A DNA stretch of 64,000 nt, taken from an uncultured Verrucomicrobia subdivision 3 bacterium (GTDB lineage Bacteria; Verrucomicrobiota; Verrucomicrobiia; Limisphaerales; DASXHY01). The notes under the pieces are model-generated. The model ran no database searches and had not been told where the DNA came from. It was given only the letters and a program-made list of their open reading frames with translations. Location of the stretch: assembly GCA_937890005.1 (NCBI GenBank), contig CALBZA010000020.1, forward strand, positions 1 to 64,000, in the 5' to 3' direction. The number at the start of each line of letters is the position of its first letter. Within the stretch, counting starts at the first letter, position 1. Both the position numbers and the translations under genes were made by a program. Shown here in pieces: positions 54,215-61,986 of the stretch.

Positions 54215-54243
54215 TTGGACCGCGACTCTGTGAGTCGCAGCAG
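54215..54243. repeat. REP-like hairpin repeat
   Basis: GCGACTC at 54222-54228 pairs with GAGTCGC at 54232-54238 over TGT, preceded by TTGGACCGC and followed by AGCAGC. The TGGACCGC lead matches the element at 591-620 (on its other strand). It lies between the regulator's promoter region and the end of gltX. Confidence 0.5.
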
Positions 54244-54381
54244 CGCCTCCCCGCCCCAGAAAGCGAGCATTACTGCGGATCCGCAGCAGACGCGCACTCC
54301 CTTCGAGCGAACGACGCAGGAGGAGCTTTCCAAACTGCGGGCTGCTCATCAGCGGCGGACTGGGAAGTTTCTCTCTTCCGG

Positions 54382-55725
54382 TCAGAATGTCGTTAAAGCG
54401 CGATCGATTCGCTGCAAGACCTTTTCTCTGCCAAGCACTTCGAGAAGATGGTAAAGGCTCGGACCGGCGGCATTTCCGGTGCAGGCCAGACGCGTGGGAT
54501 GCACCAGCACACCCGCCTTGACGCCCAGCTCTCCGGCAACACGCTTCAATGTCGCTTCAAGTCCCGCAGCCACGAACGGCTCGGTGGAAGCGATCGCATC
54601 CCTGAGCTTCTGCAAGCGAGGCTTGTTTTCCGGAGTGAAATCTTTCTTCACACCGTCCGGATTGTATTCGAAAGAATCCGTGAAATAGAACCCCGCATAG
54701 GCCGGAAGCTCCGTGAACAGCCTGATCTTTCCCTTGCAGGTGTCCAAGGCCGCCTTCACGTACTCGATCGGAAAACGATTGGTGTCAAAACCGCCCTTTC
54801 CGAGCGCATGGACGCAGAGTTCGTAAAAACGATCGCTTCCAAGTTCGCGTGCGTACTCGCCCTGAAGCCAGAGCAGCTTGTCGTGATCGAACCGCGCGTT
54901 CGCCCGAAGAATCTGCGGCAGGTCGAACCGCTCAACCACCTCCGACAACGGGAGCTTTTCGCGATTGTCCTTTGGCGACCAGCTCAGCAGGCAAAGATAA
55001 TTCAGCACCGCTTCCGGCAGGTAACCGCCCTCCATGTAAACGTTCATCAGCGCGCCCTGATCGCGCTTGCTCATCTTGCTGCCGTCCTTGTTCAAAATCA
55101 GCGGAATGTGCGCGTACTTCGGCGGCTCGACTCCAAAAGCTTTGAACAGTGCGATGTGCTTTGCCGTGTTGCTCAGATGATCTTCCCCGCGGATCACATG
55201 GGTGATGTTCATCTCCAGATCATCGATCACGTTCACCAGATGAAATACCGGCTCGCCATCGGAACGAACGATCACGAAATCGGGATCCATTTCCTCGCGA
55301 TCCGTAAGTTTCCGTTCCACATCGCCGACCACGAGGTCGTGGATCACGATCGGTTCGCGGGTCATCTTGAACTTGATCGCACCCTCATCCTCATACGCCA
55401 GTCCGCGCGACAACAACGCTTCGACACGTGCACGGTAATTGGCCTTTCGCTGACTTTGAAAATACGGGCCTAAGTTCCCTTTGCTCGGACCGGTGGCGTC
55501 GCTGGTCAGCGGACCTTCATCCCAGTTCAATCCGAGCCAGCGCAGTCCGTCGAGGATCACATCCACCGCCGCCTGCGTGTTGCGCGCCGTGTCGGTATCC
55601 TCAATGCGCAGCACGAATGTCCCGCCGGTGTGCCGGGCATAAAGCCAGTTGAACAGCGCCGTGCGGGCGCCGCCGATGTGCAGGAAACCGGTGGGACTCG
55701 GAGCAAAACGTACGCGTGGTTTCAT
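54382..55725 (-). CDS. gltX: Glutamyl-tRNA synthetase
   Basis: A 447-residue class I synthetase for tRNA-Glu. The HIGH region is FAPSPTGFLHIGGARTALFN near residue 6, and KMSKS is DGSKMSKRDQGALM near residue 240. The C-terminal anticodon-binding helices are complete and end in GREKVLQRIDRALT. ATG 55725 (MKPRVRF) is the family start although the frame extends 300 nt upstream. The upstream junction to the GH1 gene has no hairpin. Confidence 0.95.
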   Translation of the reverse strand: MKPRVRFAPSPTGFLHIGGARTALFNWLYARHTGGTFVLRIEDTDTARNTQAAVDVILDGLRWLGLNWDEGPLTSDATGPSKGNLGPYFQSQRKANYRARVEALLSRGLAYEDEGAIKFKMTREPIVIHDLVVGDVERKLTDREEMDPDFVIVRSDGEPVFHLVNVIDDLEMNITHVIRGEDHLSNTAKHIALFKAFGVEPPKYAHIPLILNKDGSKMSKRDQGALMNVYMEGGYLPEAVLNYLCLLSWSPKDNREKLPLSEVVERFDLPQILRANARFDHDKLLWLQGEYARELGSDRFYELCVHALGKGGFDTNRFPIEYVKAALDTCKGKIRLFTELPAYAGFYFTDSFEYNPDGVKKDFTPENKPRLQKLRDAIASTEPFVAAGLEATLKRVAGELGVKAGVLVHPTRLACTGNAAGPSLYHLLEVLGREKVLQRIDRALTTF

Positions 55726-55834
55726 CAATGATTCAGTCGGATTTACGAAACAAACTTCGAGCGAACGATAGCTCCGCCTCCTCCCAAGGCGCAAGCCGGC
55801 AAAGATTCCAATTGGGCTCAACCGGGCGTTCCGT

Positions 55835-57343
55835 TCAAACGATCCTGTTTTCTCGAATGGCCTGTTGCAGCCAGTGAAAGCTCGTCTTGGGAGTGCGCTT
55901 TTGGGTTTTGAAATCGACGTGTGTGATTCCGAACCGACGGGTGTAGCCCCACGACCATTCGAAATTGTCCAACAGGCTCCAGTGGAAATAGCCCTTGAGC
56001 GGATAACCTTCTGCAATCGCCCGATGCGCATTGGCCAGATACGAACGCAGGTAAAGCACTCTCGCGAGGTCGAACACTTCTCCGTTTGACGTCATCACGT
56101 CGTCGCTTGCGCATCCGTTCTCTGTGATCACGATCGGCAAATCCCGTTTCGCCAGCGCGTCGCTGATCATTCGCACTCCCCAGTAGAGTGATTCGGGAAC
56201 GAAGTTCAGCCACGGCATGTAACCTTGTGGATATTGTTTCGGCAACGGGAGAATCTCATATCCGCGTTTGTTGTCCGCCGCGCGAACGTAAGAGCCGGTG
56301 TAGATGTTGTAGCCGAGCAGATCGAGCGGCTGATGAATGATCTTCATGTCGCCGTCCTGAATCTCCGGCGCATTGCGTCCCAAAGCTTCGAGCGCCACCG
56401 GATCGTACCTTCCCATCAGCAACGGCACGAGCACGGTGCCATTGTGCTCTTCGGAAACGAAGGCGCGTTTCACGGCTTCAATGTTCTCCGCCGTTTCGAT
56501 CACGGGAAGGTAGTTGTCCCAGTTCACCACGATCGCGACCTTCGCATTGCCCGACGCAGCGCGAATCGCCTGCGTGCCGAGCCCGTGCGCGAGCAACGCG
56601 TGATGCACCGTCTGGAGAACTTCCTTGCGCGACTTCACCACTGTGCCGGGCGCATGTTGCGGCACCTTGTTCACGCCATATCCCATGTAGGTGAAGCAAT
56701 AGATCTCATTGATCGTCATCCAGCTCGTGATGCGATCGCCGAGCCGCCTCGCCATTTCGCCGCAGTAATCGCCAAAGTCCTTTGCCATCTCGCGGCTGCG
56801 CCATGAACCGTAGCGATCCTCAAGCGCCTGCGGACTGTCCCAGTGAAACAATGTTGCGTGCGGTGTGATTCCATGCCGCTGCAACGCATCACAGAGTCTT
56901 CGGTAAAAATCGACTCCCTTCTCGTTCACCGTTCCGCGTCCGTCTGGAATCACACGCGGCCAGGAGATGCTGAATCGGTAATGCCGGATTCCAAGGTCGG
57001 CCATCAGCTTCACGTCTTCCTCGAACCGGTGATAATGATCGCACGCCACATCGCCCGTATGTCCCTCCTTCACACGACGACGCGTGTGACTGAACGTGTC
57101 CCAGACACCTGGCTTCCGCCCGTCCTCCGTCGCAGCACCCTCGATCTGATACGCCGCCGTCGCCGCGCCCCACCAGAAATCGTCTGGGAACTTTCGATCG
57201 TTCGTAACGGCAGAAGTGGATTCAGCTGCAAGAACCGGAACGGACGCACCGGACGCCGCGGCCAACGCCGCAAGGCTTGCAGTTTGTGAAAGGAATGTGC
57301 GGCGATTCGTTCCGGGTCGCGGGTTCGTGTTCTTGATGTTCAT
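55835..57343 (-). CDS. Tat-exported GH1 beta-glucosidase-like enzyme
   Basis: A 502-residue family 1 glycoside hydrolase with a Tat signal (NRRTFLSQTASLAALAAASG). GH1 landmarks: FWWGAATAAYQIEGA near residue 50, the acid/base Glu in SWMTINEIYCFTY near residue 210, and the nucleophile Glu in PIVITENGCASDD near residue 400. The last aromatic block DNFEWSWGYTRRFGITHVD is near 455. Likely a periplasmic beta-glucosidase or related enzyme, acting on exported oligosaccharide. ATG 57343 begins the signal peptide. Confidence 0.93.
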   Translation of the reverse strand: MNIKNTNPRPGTNRRTFLSQTASLAALAAASGASVPVLAAESTSAVTNDRKFPDDFWWGAATAAYQIEGAATEDGRKPGVWDTFSHTRRRVKEGHTGDVACDHYHRFEEDVKLMADLGIRHYRFSISWPRVIPDGRGTVNEKGVDFYRRLCDALQRHGITPHATLFHWDSPQALEDRYGSWRSREMAKDFGDYCGEMARRLGDRITSWMTINEIYCFTYMGYGVNKVPQHAPGTVVKSRKEVLQTVHHALLAHGLGTQAIRAASGNAKVAIVVNWDNYLPVIETAENIEAVKRAFVSEEHNGTVLVPLLMGRYDPVALEALGRNAPEIQDGDMKIIHQPLDLLGYNIYTGSYVRAADNKRGYEILPLPKQYPQGYMPWLNFVPESLYWGVRMISDALAKRDLPIVITENGCASDDVMTSNGEVFDLARVLYLRSYLANAHRAIAEGYPLKGYFHWSLLDNFEWSWGYTRRFGITHVDFKTQKRTPKTSFHWLQQAIRENRIV

Positions 57344-57488
57344 GATGCAACGCCGTGGAATGTCACGGTGGCACCTGAGTAGAAGAACCATCCCCGATTG
57401 AAAAGCAGTCTCTTTACATGACAAGCCTCCGCGTGCCCGATTCGCCGCCAAGACGCAGAGCAGTCGGAGTTTTGTTTTCGGAATCGTT

Positions 57489-58451
57489 TCAATCCCTCGG
57501 ATTGAAACGCGATTCGCGCGCAAGCTGCTCCCAGAGCTGGCGCTCTGACTCGGAGATCTGCGTTGGAACTTCGATTCGAGCCACCACGATGAGATCGCCG
57601 CCAGTTCCATTTCGCTGAGGCAATCCACGACCGCGCACGCGCAGTTTCTGACCGTTTTGCGTTCCGGGCGGGATGCGGATGTTCACGCGACCGTCCAGGG
57701 TCGGAACGGAGAGATTCGTTCCAAGCACCGCTTCCCAGGGCGCAAGCGAGGCTTCGAAAATGAGGTTGTGATCTTCGACGTCAAAATCCGGATGCTTCGC
57801 CAGCCGGACGCGCAGATACAAATCCCCTGCTCCAGCCCCGCCCGCTCCGGCCTCGCCACGACCCGCAATGCGCAATCGCTGGCCTTCGGTCACACCGGGC
57901 GGAATTTTCACCTGATGCGTTTCCGTGCGGGAATTGTGCTGAACGGTGACCGAGCGGATCGAACCGCGCATCGCCTCCTCAAGCGTGACCATGATGTCGC
58001 CCTCAATATCCCGCCCCCGTTCGGCGAAGCTTTCCTCTTCAAAAACTGCGCCTCCAAATCCCCGCCCTGCTCCACGTCCCCGTCCGCCAAACAGTTGTTC
58101 GAAGAAATCGCTGAATCCGGTTCCACTGAATTCATAATGGCTGCCGCCAGGACGTCCGCTCTGATAGGTTCGTCCGCCTCCGAAGCCAGCCCAACCCGGT
58201 GGCGGCCGGAAATCCGCACCCGACTTCCAGTTCGCGCCCAGTTCGTCGTACTTCTTTCGCTTGGCTGGATCGCTCAGAACCTCATAGGCCTCGTTGATTT
58301 CCTTGAAACGTTCCTCGGCCTTCTTCTTGTCCTTGGCGACATCCGGATGATACTCGCGGGCCAGTTTGCGGAAGGCTTTTTTGATGTCGGCGTCAGAGGC
58401 GTTCCGCGAAACACCAAGGCTCTCGTAGTAATCTTTGTATTGCACGGCCAT
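57489..58451 (-). CDS. DnaJ/CbpA-type co-chaperone
   Basis: A 320-residue J-domain protein of the CbpA type. The J domain (about 5-70) has HPD in AREYHPDVAKDK near residue 35. A Gly/Arg/Phe-rich linker follows, then the two C-terminal substrate-binding domains; the Cys-rich zinc finger of classical DnaJ is absent. It stimulates DnaK ATPase. The start codon is preceded at only 5 nt by a very strong hairpin (58457-58481). It is downstream of htrA, another protein-quality gene. Confidence 0.92.
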   Translation of the reverse strand: MAVQYKDYYESLGVSRNASDADIKKAFRKLAREYHPDVAKDKKKAEERFKEINEAYEVLSDPAKRKKYDELGANWKSGADFRPPPGWAGFGGGRTYQSGRPGGSHYEFSGTGFSDFFEQLFGGRGRGAGRGFGGAVFEEESFAERGRDIEGDIMVTLEEAMRGSIRSVTVQHNSRTETHQVKIPPGVTEGQRLRIAGRGEAGAGGAGAGDLYLRVRLAKHPDFDVEDHNLIFEASLAPWEAVLGTNLSVPTLDGRVNIRIPPGTQNGQKLRVRGRGLPQRNGTGGDLIVVARIEVPTQISESERQLWEQLARESRFNPRD

Positions 58452-58456
58452 ATCAG

Positions 58457-58481
58457 TGAGCGCCGGGAATCCCGGCGCTCA
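58457..58481 (-). promoter_or_regulatory. Strong hairpin abutting the DnaJ-like start codon
   Basis: TGAGCGCCGGGA at 58457-58468 and TCCCGGCGCTCA at 58470-58481 form a perfect 12-bp inverted repeat with a single central base, ending 5 nt before the ATG of the J-protein gene on the minus strand. No Shine-Dalgarno sequence is visible in that gap. It may terminate htrA, cover the ribosome landing site in a heat-labile way, or be an operator. Confidence 0.5.
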
Positions 58482-58529
58482 CAGAATCATGCTCGCACAG
58501 GAGGTTTTGTCAAAACAACGGACGCAGAA

Positions 58530-60119
58530 TCATTTCTTCTGGTTGTCCACGGTCAGGTAGCTGCTGCCTCCACCGCGCCAGATGCGCAGCACCACCACCT
58601 CACCCCTCGCCCGTTCACTTGCCTTCACCGCCTCATTCGCATTGCGAACCGGCTTGCGATCGATCTCCAGGATGATGTCCCCACGTTGCAATCCCGCCTG
58701 CGCCGAGTTCGAATTCGGATCCACGTCCGACACCAGCGCGCCCTGGACATTCTCCGGAATCTGCAACTGGCTGCGTGTATTTGCATCGATGTCCGTGACT
58801 TCAACACCATCGAGCGAATCGTACTTCGAACTCTTTTCGTCCGAATCCTCATCCCCGCCCGAACGCGATGCCACACCATCGGTGGGAAGTTCTGCGAGCG
58901 TGACACTGACTGTCTTTTCCACAGGCTTTCGTCCCGGCTCGCTGCGCAGCAGCTTCAGGCTCACCTTCGTTCCTGGAGCCAGCTGCGAAACCATCAGGCG
59001 CAACTGACGATGGTCGGTGACGGTTTTTCCATTCAATTCACGGATGACATCGCCGTTCTGCAATCCTGCGCGAGACGCCGGCGTGTTGGGCATCACGTCA
59101 GAAACCATCGCGCCGCGATTGTCGGGCAGGTTGAAAGCCTTCACGAGCCCCTGACTGATATCCGGCTGCAAACTGACGCCGAGATAGCCGCGAGTCACCT
59201 TGCCGGAGCTGATGAGCCGTTCCATGACGAAGCGCGCCATGTTTGCAGGAACTGCAAAACCGATTCCCGCATTCGCGCGGCTCGGGCTCATGATGGCGGT
59301 CGCAATACCGATCAACCTTCCTTCCGCGTCAATCAACGCGCCGCCGGAGTTGCCCTGATTGATCGGCGCATCGGTCTGAATGAAATTTTCGTAACCGGCA
59401 AGGTTCCGCTGGTTCAGGATGCCCAGAGAAGTTCTTCCAGTCGCGCTCACGATTCCCGCCGTCACTGTCTGTCCAACGCCAAACGGATTCCCAATTGCCA
59501 TTACAACATCGCCCACTTCGATCTTGTCGCTGTCGGCAATCGTGATCGGCTTGGGAAGATCCTTCGCATCCACCTTGAGCACCGCAATGTCGGTCTGCGG
59601 ATCGGTTCCCACAACACGGGCTGAAAACTCCCTTCCGTCCGCAAGCGACACTTTCACACCGTCAGGGTCTGCTCCTTCGATCACATGATTCGCGGTGAGG
59701 ATGTAACCTTCCGGTGAAACAATCACACCGGAACCCAGGCTCCGCTCCTGCCTCGGGATGGTCTGCTCATCCGGACGCTGGTTTCCGCGGCGACGATTGG
59801 GATTGGCCGGCTGGCCGAAGTCGTCTTCAAACATCCGGAACGGATCGAAGAATGGATTGAGCGGAATTCTACGCACCTTCAAATTCACAGTGCGCGTGGA
59901 GTAAATATTCACGACGGCGGGCGCGGCTCTCTTGACGACCGGCGAATAACTGGTGACACCGCGAGCCTCACGGTTCACGGGTGTGTCCTCAACATTCAAC
60001 CGGGGCGGAACGTTGCCGGAATCGCGTCCAAACAGGTTCAGCTGAACCGCGCCAAACACCACCATCCCGCCCAGTGCTGCCGAAATGAGGCCGAGCATCG
60101 GCCTGGAAATCGTTTTCAT
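58530..60119 (-). CDS. Periplasmic serine protease HtrA/DegP
   Basis: A 529-residue DegP-type protease and chaperone. One N-terminal hydrophobic helix (signal or anchor) is followed by the trypsin-like domain with His in TANHVIEGAD near residue 145, Asp in DPQTDIAVLKVD near residue 175 and Ser in NQGNSGGALID near residue 250. Two PDZ domains lie near residues 305-400 and 430-525. It degrades or refolds damaged envelope proteins. A kinase gene lies upstream and the J-protein gene downstream. Confidence 0.94.
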   Translation of the reverse strand: MKTISRPMLGLISAALGGMVVFGAVQLNLFGRDSGNVPPRLNVEDTPVNREARGVTSYSPVVKRAAPAVVNIYSTRTVNLKVRRIPLNPFFDPFRMFEDDFGQPANPNRRRGNQRPDEQTIPRQERSLGSGVIVSPEGYILTANHVIEGADPDGVKVSLADGREFSARVVGTDPQTDIAVLKVDAKDLPKPITIADSDKIEVGDVVMAIGNPFGVGQTVTAGIVSATGRTSLGILNQRNLAGYENFIQTDAPINQGNSGGALIDAEGRLIGIATAIMSPSRANAGIGFAVPANMARFVMERLISSGKVTRGYLGVSLQPDISQGLVKAFNLPDNRGAMVSDVMPNTPASRAGLQNGDVIRELNGKTVTDHRQLRLMVSQLAPGTKVSLKLLRSEPGRKPVEKTVSVTLAELPTDGVASRSGGDEDSDEKSSKYDSLDGVEVTDIDANTRSQLQIPENVQGALVSDVDPNSNSAQAGLQRGDIILEIDRKPVRNANEAVKASERARGEVVVLRIWRGGGSSYLTVDNQKK

Positions 60120-60142
60120 ATCTTGCGTCTTCTATGAAGGAA

Positions 60143-60174
60143 CCTTTTCTTTCTGTCTCTTCACCTCTTTTGAA
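60143..60174. repeat. Weak 8-nt pyrimidine array
   Basis: Four degenerate 8-nt units, one of them CTTCACCT, lie between the kinase gene at 60271 and htrA. The unit is close to the reverse complement of AGGTGAAA in the cassette at 37224. The match is weak and might be chance T/C richness. Confidence 0.3.
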
Positions 60175-60270
60175 CTTCGAAAAGCCCGTGCGTTCAAAAA
60201 AACGTGGAGTGCGAAACAGCCAGGCTCGCATCGGAAGATGCAAAGTCAAAGATGCGGACGGAGGAGATTC

Positions 60271-61986
60271 CTACTTCTCGGAAACCTGCAGGGAACTTTG
60301 GACGGCGCTGAAGTCGAGTTGTGTATCCGGCGTTTCTTCAGATACCGGAAGCAGGAACCAGAAGCGGCTTCCTCGACCAATCTCCGAGTCCACGCCGATC
60401 CGACCCGCCATGCGTTCGATCCCCTTCTGCACCATCGCAAGGCCAACGCCGGTTCCGGGATAGCTGTGCTGCGAATGCAGCCGCTGGAACAGACCGAAAA
60501 TCTTTTTGTGGAACTGCGGAGCGATGCCGATTCCGTTGTCTTCCACGATCACACGCATGTAACGATCCGCCCGTTCCGCACGAATGTTGATGCGCGGCTT
60601 GGAATCCGGCCTGACAAATTTCAACGCATTCGCAATCAGGTTGAACAGAATCTGCCGGATCGTGGCCGAGTGGCCGATCACATGACCCAGCGGGCGCGAA
60701 ACATGAACCTCCGCCTGCCGTGTGCGAATCTCCTGATCAATCGAAAAGAGCACGTCGCTGACAGCGCTCTCGAGGCTGACCGGGCCGAGTGTGATTTCCG
60801 AACGGCTCAGGCGGCTGTAGTCAAGAAGGTCCATCAGCAGCTTGTCCATGTACTTGGCCGCGTTCTCCACGCGTTGAAGGTAATCCTTCCCTTCCGTGGG
60901 CAGAACATCGTCATGCTGCGCCAGCACCACCTGCGTGAAGCTGGCGATGGAACGCAGCGGCGCGCGCAGGTCGTGTGAGATCGAATAATTGAAGCTCTCT
61001 AGCTCCTTGTTCACTTCGGTGAGGTCGTGAATGCGGCGATTCAGCTCGCGGTTCAACGCGCGAATCTCCTCCTCGGCAGCCTTCCGCGCAGTGATGTCGC
61101 GCGCAAAGATGTACATCAGCTGTTCCGAAGCGAACGGTGCAGCCGTCCAGCCAAGCCAGCAGTACGATCCATTCTTGCACAGATAGCGCCCCTCGAAATA
61201 GATCGCAAAACTGTCCCGCTTCATCTTCTCAAACTGCACAGACATCGCGTGGAAATCGTCCGGGTGAACGAGTTCAAGTCCCGACTTCGATTTGAGTTCG
61301 GAATCGCTGTAGCCCAGGACCTTTTCCCACGACGGATTGATTTGCAGGAAATATCCATTGAAGTCGGCAATCCCGAGGAGATCGATCGCCAGTGTGAAAA
61401 AACGATTTCGCTTCGTTTCCGCTTCAAGCCGGTCCACCGCCTCCGCGAGTTCCCGCTGATGCTTCTGTTCCTCAATCTGACGCAGCTGTTCGGCCTGATA
61501 GCGGATCAGTTCGGTTTTGCGATGCAGTTCGACAAAGACAGAAACCTTGCTTCGCAGGACTTCGGGTGTGATCGGCGTGATGACGTAATCCACCGCACCG
61601 AGCGAGTAGCCGTGAAAGATGTTGTTCTCCGAATTGCTGATCGAGGTGACGAAGATGATCGGCGTGTGTTCCGAGCGCGGACGTTTCCGAATCATTGACG
61701 CTGTTTCGAAACCATCCATTCCCGGCATGGCCACGTCGAGCAGGATCACTGCAAAATCATTCGCCAGCAGATGGCGCAACGCCTCCTTGCCGGAACGCGC
61801 CTTGACGATGTTCTGCTCCAGCGGCTCGAGAATCGCCTCCATCGCGAGCAGTTTGTCCGAGCGATCATCCACGATGAGGATGTTCGCGCGGCTGATGGGC
61901 GGATGCCCGGCTCCATTCATCTTCGGTGGCGGCTCAATTGGCATCGTCACGATCTTTCCTTTGTCGCCATTCAGGAGCGTGCTCAT
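60271..61986 (-). CDS. Receiver-PAS-histidine kinase hybrid
   Basis: A 571-residue cytoplasmic sensor. A receiver domain (about 32-150) with Asp in AVILLDVAMPGMDGFE near residue 80 comes first; then a coiled-coil linker, a PAS domain (about 205-320; FNGYFLQINPSWEKVLGYS, ending RDITARKAAEEE), a HisKA domain with phospho-His in YSISHDLRAPLRSIASF near 345, and a HATPase domain (NLIANALKF, VEDNGIGIAP, GTGVGLAMV). The ATG at 61986 overlaps the stop of the upstream hybrid kinase in ATGA, so the two are co-produced and the receiver may be its target. Confidence 0.92.
   Translation of the reverse strand: MSTLLNGDKGKIVTMPIEPPPKMNGAGHPPISRANILIVDDRSDKLLAMEAILEPLEQNIVKARSGKEALRHLLANDFAVILLDVAMPGMDGFETASMIRKRPRSEHTPIIFVTSISNSENNIFHGYSLGAVDYVITPITPEVLRSKVSVFVELHRKTELIRYQAEQLRQIEEQKHQRELAEAVDRLEAETKRNRFFTLAIDLLGIADFNGYFLQINPSWEKVLGYSDSELKSKSGLELVHPDDFHAMSVQFEKMKRDSFAIYFEGRYLCKNGSYCWLGWTAAPFASEQLMYIFARDITARKAAEEEIRALNRELNRRIHDLTEVNKELESFNYSISHDLRAPLRSIASFTQVVLAQHDDVLPTEGKDYLQRVENAAKYMDKLLMDLLDYSRLSRSEITLGPVSLESAVSDVLFSIDQEIRTRQAEVHVSRPLGHVIGHSATIRQILFNLIANALKFVRPDSKPRINIRAERADRYMRVIVEDNGIGIAPQFHKKIFGLFQRLHSQHSYPGTGVGLAMVQKGIERMAGRIGVDSEIGRGSRFWFLLPVSEETPDTQLDFSAVQSSLQVSEK

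Noticed and set aside
57657..59624. 655-codon plus-strand frame across the J-protein and htrA genes
   Set aside because: It spans two well-supported minus-strand genes and the gap between them, has no domain, and results from high-GC codon bias.
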